DNA of 64,000 nucleotides, taken from NCBI RefSeq assembly GCF_900114495.1, contig NZ_FOZI01000005.1, positions 248,001 through 312,000 of the forward strand. The letters are read 5' to 3'. The translations under genes were made by a program, and so were the position numbers. Below the pieces are notes generated by a model. It was not told where the DNA came from and did not search any database. It saw nothing but the letters and a program-made list of their open reading frames with translations. Of the stretch, positions 44,815 to 52,981 are shown piece after piece (the stretch's first letter is position 1; every line of letters begins with the position of its first letter). Origin of the DNA: Dyella sp. OK004. GTDB lineage: Bacteria; Pseudomonadota; Gammaproteobacteria; Xanthomonadales; Rhodanobacteraceae.

Positions 44815-45484
44815 GCAGGATGTACCCCGAGCCGCGCATGGTCTGGATCAAGGAGGGACGGCCTTCCACGTCGATCTTCTGGCGTAGCTTGCTGATATGT
44901 ACGTCGATGACGTTGGTGCGCTCTTCCGAGCGATAGCCCCATACCTCCTCGAATAGCATGGTGCGCGTCACTACCTGGCCGGCATGGTGCATCAGGAAGG
45001 CCAGCAGGTTGTATTCGCGCGGGAGCAGGCTGATCGTTTCGCCGTCGCGGCGAACGGCGCGTGTCAGCAGATCGATCTCCAGCGAGCCGGCGCGCAGCGT
45101 AGTTTCCTGCGCGGGCACATGGCGGCGGCGCAGCAAGGCGTCGAGGCGCGCGGTGAGTTCGATCGCTTCGAACGGTTTGGTGAGGTAGTCGTCACCACCG
45201 GCGCGCAGGCCGCGCACGCGTTCGTCCAGCGCGGAGAGTGCGCTGAGGATCAGCACCGGCATCTGTGCGCCGGTGGCGCGCAGCGTCGCCAGCACGCCGA
45301 GTCCATCGGGTGTGCCGGGAAGCATGCGGTCCAGCACGACAGCATCGAAGCCGCCGGCCACGGCTTTCACCAGGCCTTGCCGGCCGTCCTCCGCGTGCTC
45401 GACGCTGAAACCATGGTCGAGCAGCGCGTCGACGATCTCGGCGGCGGTCTGTGCGTCGTCTTCGACCACCAGAATGCGCGACAT
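44801..45484 (-). CDS. OmpR-family response regulator
   Basis: Protein of 227 residues. The receiver has acidic pair Glu8-Asp9, phospho-acceptor Asp52 in VVLDRMLPG and Lys103 in LTKPFEA. The winged helix follows (LLPREYNLLAFLMHHAGQVVTR, VWGYRSEERTNVIDVHISKLRQKID, IQTMRGSGYILHA). It is the partner of the histidine kinase it overlaps. GGAGATATCG precedes the ATG at 45484. About 97 bases separate it from a second, divergent response regulator gene. Confidence 0.93.
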   Translation of the reverse strand: MSRILVVEDDAQTAAEIVDALLDHGFSVEHAEDGRQGLVKAVAGGFDAVVLDRMLPGTPDGLGVLATLRATGAQMPVLILSALSALDERVRGLRAGGDDYLTKPFEAIELTARLDALLRRRHVPAQETTLRAGSLEIDLLTRAVRRDGETISLLPREYNLLAFLMHHAGQVVTRTMLFEEVWGYRSEERTNVIDVHISKLRQKIDVEGRPSLIQTMRGSGYILHATD

Positions 45485-45581
45485 CGATATCTCCGGGTTG
45501 TTCTGGGCATTATTGTCGCCGGAGCATCCGTAGCCGGCTTTGGCCTGCAGATTAATTCCATTTAAGAATCGCCACGACTCC

Positions 45582-46271
45582 ATGCGCCTGCTGATCATCG
45601 AGGACGACGAGCGCGCCGCCAGCTATCTGGCCCGCGGCCTGACCGAAAGCGGCCATGTGGTGGACGTGGCCAGTGACGGTGCGCTGGGTCTGGCGCTGGC
45701 GCGCGAGGGGATCTACGACGTGCTGGTGGTGGACCGGGGTCTGCCGGGTATAGATGGCATCGAACTGGTCCGGACGCTGCGTCGCGACGATCCGCGTGTA
45801 GGCGTGCTGATGCTGAGCGCTCTTGCCAGCACTGCCGATCGTGTGGAGGGCATGCAGGCGGGTTGTGACGATTACCTGGTGAAACCGTATGCCTTCGCCG
45901 AGGTGTTGGCGCGGATCGAGGCGCTGGCCCGGCGCAGCGACCCTTCGCGCGGGGCGCAGCAGTTACAGGTCGGTGATCTGCGGCTGGATGTTTTGGCGCG
46001 GCAGGCGCGGCGCGGCGATGTGCTGATTCCGCTGCAACCCAGGGAGTATCTGCTGCTGGAGTATCTGATGCGGCATGCGGGGCAGGTGGTGACGCGCGGG
46101 ATGCTGCTGGAGGCGGTGTGGGATTACGACTTCGATCCGCAGGGGGCGGTGGTGGATATGCATGTGCATCGGCTGCGGCGGAAGATTGAGGGGGAGGGGG
46201 AGGGGGAGGGGGAGGGGGAGGTGTTGTTGAGGACGTTGCCGGGGGTGGGGTATGTGTTGGGTGCGCTTTAG
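45582..46271 (+). CDS. Orphan OmpR-family response regulator with Glu-Gly repeat in the wing
   Basis: Protein of 229 residues. The receiver has Glu7, Asp8, Asp51 (VVDRGLPG) and Lys101 (LVKPYAF). The winged helix has LQPREYLLLEYLMRHAGQVVTR and VWDYDFDPQGAVVDMHVHRLRRKIE. Residues 203-213 are a tandem Glu-Gly run coded by hexamer repeats, inserted just before the final beta hairpin (LLRTLPGVGYVLGAL). No histidine kinase follows; repeat copy 7 does. Its kinase may be the divergent one or a distant gene. Confidence 0.88.
   Translation: MRLLIIEDDERAASYLARGLTESGHVVDVASDGALGLALAREGIYDVLVVDRGLPGIDGIELVRTLRRDDPRVGVLMLSALASTADRVEGMQAGCDDYLVKPYAFAEVLARIEALARRSDPSRGAQQLQVGDLRLDVLARQARRGDVLIPLQPREYLLLEYLMRHAGQVVTRGMLLEAVWDYDFDPQGAVVDMHVHRLRRKIEGEGEGEGEGEVLLRTLPGVGYVLGAL
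46188..46220 (+). repeat. Hexanucleotide tandem repeat (GAGGGG)n inside the response regulator gene
   Basis: Five units of GAGGGG plus a final GAG, in frame, coding (Glu-Gly)5-Glu. The G-runs of four or five separated by single A bases also fit a G-quadruplex on the coding strand. Slippage by one unit would add or remove two residues without a frameshift. Confidence 0.95.
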
Positions 46272-46317
46272 GCTTTAGCTCCCTCTCCCTCTGAGACCTT
46301 TGGGATGGCTCGCTTTT

Positions 46318-46600
46318 CTCCCTCTCCCCTTCGGGGAGAGGGTTGGGGTGAGGGATGGGTGCTCGGTTCACCGCCTCTACTTTGTCATCCCTGCGCAGGC
46401 AGGGATCCAGTAGTGGTGTGCTTCAGTTGTCGCGTCTGCGTGCGCTGGCTCGCCTGCCGCGGGCTTCCGAACCGCTGCCGCGGCTCGGGTCACTTTCTCT
46501 TTGCTGGCCCAAAGAGAAAGTAACCAAAGAGAAATGGCCTGAGAGCAGGCGGTGTGCTCTGTAGCTGCGCCCTTCCCAGTGTCAGACGTCGGGATGGTTC
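46318..46600 (+). repeat. Composite intergenic repeat, copy 7
   Basis: It has an upstream hairpin CCCTCTCCCC-TTC-GGGGAGAGGG with linker GGGTGCTCGGTTCACCG, a REP stem (ATCCCTGC / GCAGGGAT, about 46387-46407), and a full core (about 46429-46600) with the perfect 12-bp hairpin. There is no downstream C-rich hairpin. The 140 bases left before the efflux adaptor gene hold no other feature I can name. Confidence 0.9.
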
Positions 46601-46741
46601 GCCCTTACCCTCCGCACGCTCTCAAGCAGAGCAAAAGAAACGGAAAGCCTTAATTCTTTTTAATGTCGCGGCGAAAGGGAGTGGAGGCGGGGGGCGGCAT
46701 GCTTTGACGGCAGGGCTTAGGGCTCGTTATGGATTGCCGTT

Positions 46742-47926
46742 ATGTCTTCTCCGCTTGTTGCTGAATCTACTTCGCGGCCGCGCCGTTCCCGGCGTGTTCT
46801 TCTTATTGGCTCGGCGGCTGCGCTGATCGTGGTGGTATTCGCGTTTGTGTATGCGCCGCGTTCGAGTGGCGAGGCCAATACCACGCCGAAGGTCGCGACG
46901 ATCCCGGTCAGCGTGGGCCAGGCGGAGCAGCGGGATGTGCCGGTGTGGGTGAGTGCGATCGGTACGGTGCAGCCGTTGAATGTGGTGACGGTGAAGACGC
47001 GGGTGGATGGGCAGCTGGACAAGGTTGCGTTCACCGAAGGGCAGATGGTGAAGGCGGGTGATGTGTTGGCGCAGATCGATTCGCGGCCGTTCCAGGCGGC
47101 GCTGGATCAGGCGCAGGCGAATATGCGCAGGGACGATGCGCAGCGGGCGAATGCGGAACTGGATCTGCAGCGGTATGCCAAGTTGTCGAGTCTGCAGGTG
47201 GTGCCGCAGCAGCAGCTGGATGCGCAGAAGGCGCAGGCGCAGTCGTTGCTGGCGTCGGTGGCGAGCGATCGCGGCGCGGTGGACAGCGCACGTTTGCAAA
47301 TGGGCTTTACGCGCATTACGGCGCCGATCAGCGGACGCGTGGGCCAGCGTCTGGTGGATCAGGGCAGCCAGGTGCATGCCAGCGATACCACGGGGCTGGT
47401 CACCATCACTCAGTTGCAGCCAATCACGGTGACCTTCCAGGTGCCGCAGGATGTGTTGCCGGAGGTGATGCAGGCGCAGGCGGCAGGCCAGGCCAAGGTA
47501 GTGGCAAGTACGCGCGACGGCAGTCGTCATTTGGCGGATGGCGAGCTGGTGTTTGTCGACAGCCAGGTGGATGCCGGTACCGGGCAGATCCTGTTGAAGG
47601 CGCAGTTCACCAATGAGAATCGCATGCTGTGGCCGGGCGAGTTTGTTGCCGCACGCCTGCTGCTGCGCGTGCAGCCGCAGGCCGTGGTGGTGCCGTCGCG
47701 TGCGGTGCAGCGCGACCAGAACGGCGCGTATGTCTACGTGGTGGATGCGGATCACGCGGCGCAGTCGCGTCCGGTGAAGCTGGGTGTCGCCAATGGTGAC
47801 CAGCAGGTGGTGGAGCAGGGCATCCATGTGGGCGACACCGTGGTGCTGGACGGCCAGTCGCAGTTGACGCCGGGCGCCAAGGTCAACGTTGTTCAGCCCG
47901 GTGCGGCTGCAGGCGCTTCCTCATGA
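46742..47926 (+). CDS. RND efflux periplasmic adaptor subunit (MdtA-like)
   Basis: Protein of 394 residues, anchored by one membrane helix at about 18-40 instead of a lipobox. Next come a barrel-sandwich/lipoyl domain (VTVKTRVDGQLDKVAFTEGQMVKAGDVLAQID), a helical hairpin (about 115-185), the second lipoyl half (MGFTRITAPISGRVGQRLVDQGS) and a membrane-proximal domain (VPSRAVQRDQNGAYVYVVD). The order is that of MdtA. It joins the inner-membrane pump to an outer-membrane factor. Its end overlaps the pump gene by four bases. The first part of the gene is G+T-rich beside repeat copy 7. Confidence 0.9.
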   Translation: MSSPLVAESTSRPRRSRRVLLIGSAAALIVVVFAFVYAPRSSGEANTTPKVATIPVSVGQAEQRDVPVWVSAIGTVQPLNVVTVKTRVDGQLDKVAFTEGQMVKAGDVLAQIDSRPFQAALDQAQANMRRDDAQRANAELDLQRYAKLSSLQVVPQQQLDAQKAQAQSLLASVASDRGAVDSARLQMGFTRITAPISGRVGQRLVDQGSQVHASDTTGLVTITQLQPITVTFQVPQDVLPEVMQAQAAGQAKVVASTRDGSRHLADGELVFVDSQVDAGTGQILLKAQFTNENRMLWPGEFVAARLLLRVQPQAVVVPSRAVQRDQNGAYVYVVDADHAAQSRPVKLGVANGDQQVVEQGIHVGDTVVLDGQSQLTPGAKVNVVQPGAAAGASS

Positions 47927-50900
47927 GTCTTTCCGATACCTTCATCCGCCGCCGTGTCGGCAGCAGCTTGCTGGCGATTGGTCTGATCCTGGTTGGCCTG
48001 GTGGCATACCGCATGCTGCCAGTGGCGCCGCTGCCGCAGGTGGACTTTCCGACCATCAGCGTCAGCGCAAGTCTGCCGGGAGCGAGTGCGGAGACCATGG
48101 CGTCGTCGGTGGCGACACCGCTGGAGCGTTCGCTGGCGAACGTACCGGGCGTGACGCAGATGACGTCGTCGAGTTCGCTGGGTACCACGCAGGTGGTGTT
48201 GCAGTTCGACCTGTCGCGCAATATCGATGGCGCTGCTCAGGACGTACAGACCGCCATCAGTGCGGCCGGTGGCCTGCTGCCGAAGAACCTGCCGAACCCG
48301 CCGACCTATCACAAGGTGAATCCGGCGGACTTCACCATCATGTCGATCGCGCTTACTTCGGACTCGCTGCCGCTGACCGAGCTGGATCGCTACATGGAGG
48401 ATTTCATCGCGCCGCAGGTGTCACAGATGCCCGGCGTGGGTCTGGTCGATTTTCACGGACAACAGCGTCCGTCGGTGCGTATCCAGCTTGATCCGGACAA
48501 AGTCGCCGGGCTGGGCCTGACCATGGATGAAGTGCGCACGGTGGTGGGCACCCAGACGGTGAATGCGCCCAAGGGCACCTTGAATGGCACGCACCAGACC
48601 ATCGTGCTCAACAGTACCGACCAGATCGTGAGCCCGGATGCCTACGCGAACCTGGTGGTGGCGTATCGCAACGGCGCGGCGATCCGCGTCGCCGATATCG
48701 GTCAGGTGGTGCAGGCAGCGGAGGACGTGCGCGAAGCCGCGTGGCTGGAGGGCAAGCGCGCCATCATCATGGATGTGCACAAGCAGCCCGGCTACAACGT
48801 GGTGGATACCATCAAGGCCATCAACGACCGGCTGCCGGCGCTGACTGCATCGATTCCGCCGACGGTGAAAGTGCAGGTGGTTGGCGACCGCACGCAGACC
48901 ATCCAGGCTTCGGTCGCAGATGTGCAGTTGACCATGATGATCACCATCGCGCTGGTGGTGATGGTGATCGCCTGCTTCCTGCGCAACCTATGGGCGACGG
49001 TGATCCCCAGTCTCACCATTCCGCTGTCGCTGATCGCCACCTTCGGCGTGATGTACCTGCTCAATTACAGCCTGGACAATCTGTCGCTGATGGGTCTGAC
49101 CATCGCGGTCGGCTTCGTGGTGGACGACGCCATCGTGGTGATCGAAAACGTGGTGCGTCATATGGAAATGGGCAAGGGGCCGGTACAGGCCGCCATCGAT
49201 GGCACGCGGGAAGTGGGCTTCACCATCGTGTCGATGACCATCTCGTTGATCGCGGTGTTCATACCGATCCTGCTGATGGGCGGCATCGTCGGCCGTTTGT
49301 TCCGTGAGTTCGCGGTGACGGTGAGCGCGGCCATCGTAGTCTCCGGCATCGTGTCGCTAACGGTGACGCCGATGCTCTGCGCATGGCTGATCCGTCCGCA
49401 CCATGACCAGAAACATGGGCGGGTCTATACCGCGCTGGAAAACTTCTTCGAAGGCATGACGCGTTTCTACGTGCGTACGCTGGATGTGACGCTCAATCAC
49501 CGGCGCCTGGTGCTCGGTATTGCCATGGTCACGTTCGCCGCCACCATCGCGCTGTACGTGTTCATTCCCAAGGGCTTCTTCCCGCAGGAGGATGCCGGCC
49601 TGATTATCGGTACGGCACAGGCTTCGTCCAGCATCTCCTATGACGCTATGACCGGTCGCATTCAGCAGCTGGGCAATATAGTGATGGCCGACCCGGACGT
49701 GGACAACGTCTATTACTGGATTGGTCCCAACCCGACCCTGAGCCAGGGCCGCATGATGATCAACCTCAAGCCGTTCGGTCAGCGCACGACCCCTGCCGAC
49801 GTGGTGATGGCGCGCCTGAAGAAGGCCACCAAGAACATCGAGGGCGTGCAGCTGCAGATGCAGGTGCGCCAGGACATCCAGGTCGGCGGCCGTTTAAGTG
49901 CTGCCCAGTACCAGTACACCTTGCAGAGTGCCGACGTCACCACACTGGACCACTGGGCCGGCGAGCTGGCTGCGAAGATGAAAGCGATGCCGCAGCTGCG
50001 CGACATCAGCTCCGACCGCCAGCCTTCGGCGATGACGGCGACATTGAATATCCACCGGGATACGGCGGCGCGTCTCGGCGTGAGCGTGCAGGCCATCGAC
50101 GATGTGCTGTACGACGCGTTTGGCCAGCGCCAGGTGGCGACGCTGTTCACGCAGACCAACCAGTACCACGTGATTGAAGAGGCCGATCCGCGCTTCCAGC
50201 TCAGCACCGACGCCCTGGCGCATCTGTATGTGCGTTCTTCGCTGACCCAGCAACTGGTGCCGCTGAGCATGCTGGCGACGATCGACAATGGGGTGTCGCC
50301 GGTGACGGTGAACCATCAAGGGCTGTTCCCGGCGATAACGCTGTCTTTCAATCTTGCGCCCGGTGCATCGTTGGGCGATGCCGTCACCGCGATTCACACG
50401 GCGGAGCAGGGCATGGGTATGTCGGCGACGGTCACCGGTTCATTCCAGGGTACAGCGCAGGCGTTCCAGAGTTCGCTGGCGAGCCAGCCGTGGCTGATTC
50501 TCGCTGCCTTGGTGACGGTCTATATCGTGCTGGGCGTGTTGTATGAGAGCGCCATCCATCCGCTCACCATCATCTCTACCTTGCCGTCGGCGGGTATGGG
50601 CGCGCTGGTGGCGCTGATCCTGTGCCGGCAGGATCTGTCGGTGATGGGGTTGATCGGCATTATTCTGTTGATCGGCATTGTGAAGAAGAACGCGATCATG
50701 ATGATCGACTTTGCCTTGGTGGCGGAGCGCGAGGGGTTGGATCCGTTGAGTGCGATCCGCCAAGGCTGCGCGCTGCGTTTCCGGCCCATCATGATGACGA
50801 CATTGGCGGCCTTGCTGGGAGCGTTGCCATTGGCGCTGGGGCATGGCGCTGGCGCCGAGCTGCGCGTGCCGCTGGGTATTTCTATCGTGGGTGGCCTGGT

Positions 50901-51024
50901 GGTTTCGCAGGTGTTGACGCTTTACACGACACCGGCGATTTATCTTTGGTTTGATCGGTGGGCGCGGCGGTTTGGTGGGGATGTTCGTGTTGAGCATGGG
51001 CATGTGTTGCCGGCTGCGGAGTGA
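47923..51024 (+). CDS. RND multidrug efflux permease (MdtB/MdtC-like)
   Basis: Protein of 1033 residues. The RND N-terminal segment FPTISVSASLPGASAETMASSVATPLER is of the MdtB/MdtC type. The proton-relay residues are present: an Asp-Asp pair in GFVVDDAIVVIENV (membrane helix 4) and the lysine in GIVKKNAIMMIDFAL (helix 10). A duplicated halves layout with 12 membrane helices is expected. It exports drugs by proton antiport. Only one permease gene is present, whereas E. coli needs MdtB and MdtC together, and no outer-membrane channel gene is adjacent. Confidence 0.92.
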   Translation: MSLSDTFIRRRVGSSLLAIGLILVGLVAYRMLPVAPLPQVDFPTISVSASLPGASAETMASSVATPLERSLANVPGVTQMTSSSSLGTTQVVLQFDLSRNIDGAAQDVQTAISAAGGLLPKNLPNPPTYHKVNPADFTIMSIALTSDSLPLTELDRYMEDFIAPQVSQMPGVGLVDFHGQQRPSVRIQLDPDKVAGLGLTMDEVRTVVGTQTVNAPKGTLNGTHQTIVLNSTDQIVSPDAYANLVVAYRNGAAIRVADIGQVVQAAEDVREAAWLEGKRAIIMDVHKQPGYNVVDTIKAINDRLPALTASIPPTVKVQVVGDRTQTIQASVADVQLTMMITIALVVMVIACFLRNLWATVIPSLTIPLSLIATFGVMYLLNYSLDNLSLMGLTIAVGFVVDDAIVVIENVVRHMEMGKGPVQAAIDGTREVGFTIVSMTISLIAVFIPILLMGGIVGRLFREFAVTVSAAIVVSGIVSLTVTPMLCAWLIRPHHDQKHGRVYTALENFFEGMTRFYVRTLDVTLNHRRLVLGIAMVTFAATIALYVFIPKGFFPQEDAGLIIGTAQASSSISYDAMTGRIQQLGNIVMADPDVDNVYYWIGPNPTLSQGRMMINLKPFGQRTTPADVVMARLKKATKNIEGVQLQMQVRQDIQVGGRLSAAQYQYTLQSADVTTLDHWAGELAAKMKAMPQLRDISSDRQPSAMTATLNIHRDTAARLGVSVQAIDDVLYDAFGQRQVATLFTQTNQYHVIEEADPRFQLSTDALAHLYVRSSLTQQLVPLSMLATIDNGVSPVTVNHQGLFPAITLSFNLAPGASLGDAVTAIHTAEQGMGMSATVTGSFQGTAQAFQSSLASQPWLILAALVTVYIVLGVLYESAIHPLTIISTLPSAGMGALVALILCRQDLSVMGLIGIILLIGIVKKNAIMMIDFALVAEREGLDPLSAIRQGCALRFRPIMMTTLAALLGALPLALGHGAGAELRVPLGISIVGGLVVSQVLTLYTTPAIYLWFDRWARRFGGDVRVEHGHVLPAAE

Positions 51025-51031
51025 CTGATGT

Positions 51032-51410
51032 TCTCCCTCTCCCCTTCGGGGAGAGGGTTAGGGTGAGGGGTGGGTGCTCGGTTCACCGCTTCTACTTCGT
51101 CATCCCTGCGTAGGCTGGGATCCAGTAGTGGTGCGCTTCGGTTGTCGCGTCTGCGTGCTCTGGCTCGCCTGCCGCGGGCTTCCGAACCGCTGCCGCGGCC
51201 CGGGTCACTTTCTCTTTGCTGGCCCAAAGAGAAAGTAACCAAAGAGAAATGGCCTGAAGAGCGGGCGGTGTGCTCTGTAGCTACGCCTTTTCCAGTGTCA
51301 GGCGTCGGGATGGTTTTCTTCTCGGCCTGATCGCTCAGTCCTCATCGGCTATAGAGCAACTTCTCCCTCTCCCCTTCGGGGAGAGGGTTGGGGTGAGGGG
51401 TGCGTGCTCG
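51032..51410 (+). repeat. Composite intergenic repeat, copy 8
   Basis: This is a complete copy: an upstream hairpin CCCTCTCCCC-TTC-GGGGAGAGGG with linker, a REP stem (ATCCCTGC / GCTGGGAT, one mismatch, about 51103-51122), a full core (about 51143-51315) with the perfect 12-bp hairpin, and a downstream identical C-rich/G-rich hairpin ending GGGTGCGTGCTCGG. It lies between the convergent efflux and MFS genes. Confidence 0.9.
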
Positions 51411-51459
51411 GGATAGTGTTGCTACTTGTTGGTCGCACAGTTAAGGCTTGCACAAATAG

Positions 51460-51489
51460 AAAAAGGCCCGGCGATGCCGGGCCTTTTTT
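51460..51489. terminator. Bidirectional intrinsic terminator
   Basis: Stem AAAAAGGCCCGGC / GCCGGGCCTTTTT around a GAT loop, with A and T tracts on the two sides. It directly follows the minus-strand MFS gene and can also stop transcripts coming from the efflux operon and repeat copy 8. Confidence 0.93.
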
Positions 51490-51491
51490 CA

Positions 51492-52835
51492 TCAATCGCG
51501 AGCTTCGAGGGCTCGATTGAGTCGCAATGCGCCTAGGGTGCAGATGGCGCCGGAGAGTAGGTAGAGGCTTACCGCACCGAGTCCGAATTTGGATGACAGG
51601 CTCAACGCTACCAGCGGTGCGAATGCGGCGCCGATGAGCCAGGCGAGGTCGGAGGTGAGGGCGGCGCCGGCGTAGCGGAAGCGGATCGGGAAGTTGGAGG
51701 TGACGGTGCCGGCGGCCTGGCCGTAGGAGAGGCCGAGCAGGGCGAAGCCGATCAGGATGAAGGCGTCTTGCGCGGCCTGCTGGCCGCCGAGCAGCCACGG
51801 GGCGAAGAAGCTGAAGATGCCGATCAGGATCGCGAGCAGGCCGAGTGTGGTGCGGCGGCCGATGCGGTCCGCGATGAAACCGGAGGCGATGGTGCCCAGG
51901 ATGCCTACGACGGCACCGACGACCTGCACGATCAGCACATTGTTGACTGACTGCGTCGCGTTGAGGGTGATCCACGACAGCGGGAACACGGTGACGAGGT
52001 GGAACAAAGCGTAGCTCGCGAGCGCGGCGAACGCGCCGAGGAAGATGTTGTGATCCTGCTTGCGCAGCATCTCGAACATGCCGATGGGTTCCAATTCGCG
52101 CTCTTCCAGCAGCTTGGTGTATTCCTCGGTCACCACCAGGCGCAGGCGCGCGAACAGCGCCACCACGTTGATGGCGAAGGCGACGAAGAAGGGATAGCGC
52201 CAGCCCCAGTTGAGGAAATCGTCGTTCGACAGGTTGGCATGCAGGAACAGGAACAGTGCGCTGGCGAGCATGAAGCCGATCGGCGCACCGAGCTGGCCGA
52301 GCATGGCGTACCAGCCGCGACGGCCCGGCGGGGTGTTGAGCGCGAGCAGTGAGGGCAGGCCATCCCACGAGCCGCCCAGGGCAATACCCTGCAGGATGCG
52401 GAAGAAGGCCAGCAAGGCGATAGCATGGCCGCCGAGCGTGTCATAACCCGGCAAGAAGGCCATACCTACGGTAGAGCTGCCAAGCAAGAACAGGGCCGCC
52501 GTGAGCTTGGTGCCGCGGCTCCAGCGGCGCTGGATCGCCATGAACAGAGCGGTGCCGAACGGGCGTGCGACAAACGCCAACGCGAAAATCACAAAGGAAA
52601 GTAACAATCCGTCAAGGCGATTCTCGAAGGGGAAGAACACCGACGGAAACACCAGCACCGAGGCGATGCCGAATACGAAGAAGTCGAAGTATTCGGACGC
52701 GCGGCCGATGACCACGCCCACGGCGATCTCGCCCGGGGCGACCGTCGAATGGTCGGTGTGCTGCGGCGCGGCGCCTTGCGCCAGGGGGCCTGCCGACGGA
52801 TCGGGGTGGTGCTCAAAAGTGCTCGACATCGTCAT
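51492..52835 (-). CDS. MFS transporter, metabolite:proton symporter type
   Basis: Protein of 447 residues with twelve predicted membrane segments. EIAVGVVIGRASEYFDFFVFGIASVLVFPSVFFP (N-terminus), FVARPFGTALFMAIQRRWSRG, RILQGIALGGSWDGLPSL and GFIADRIGRRTTL are the pattern of the MHS group (ShiA, KgtP, ProP relatives). The substrate, perhaps an organic acid, is unknown. The conserved Asp/Arg motif between helices 2 and 3 is recognisable. An ATG two codons later is an alternative start. The 3' end is G-rich on the plus strand near repeat copy 8, although the gene is on the minus strand. Confidence 0.88.
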   Translation of the reverse strand: MTMSSTFEHHPDPSAGPLAQGAAPQHTDHSTVAPGEIAVGVVIGRASEYFDFFVFGIASVLVFPSVFFPFENRLDGLLLSFVIFALAFVARPFGTALFMAIQRRWSRGTKLTAALFLLGSSTVGMAFLPGYDTLGGHAIALLAFFRILQGIALGGSWDGLPSLLALNTPPGRRGWYAMLGQLGAPIGFMLASALFLFLHANLSNDDFLNWGWRYPFFVAFAINVVALFARLRLVVTEEYTKLLEERELEPIGMFEMLRKQDHNIFLGAFAALASYALFHLVTVFPLSWITLNATQSVNNVLIVQVVGAVVGILGTIASGFIADRIGRRTTLGLLAILIGIFSFFAPWLLGGQQAAQDAFILIGFALLGLSYGQAAGTVTSNFPIRFRYAGAALTSDLAWLIGAAFAPLVALSLSSKFGLGAVSLYLLSGAICTLGALRLNRALEARD

Positions 52836-52981
52836 GGCTCGGTTCGAAAAGAATGACTTGGACTGCTAAAGCATCTCACTGACGGGGTTCCGCTGCCATG
52901 AGACAAAGTGTCCTATTCCTGCATTGCAGCAAAAGGGTTAATTTTCCGGCTCCCCCTACGCTTTGGGTTGCTCCCCCGGCC

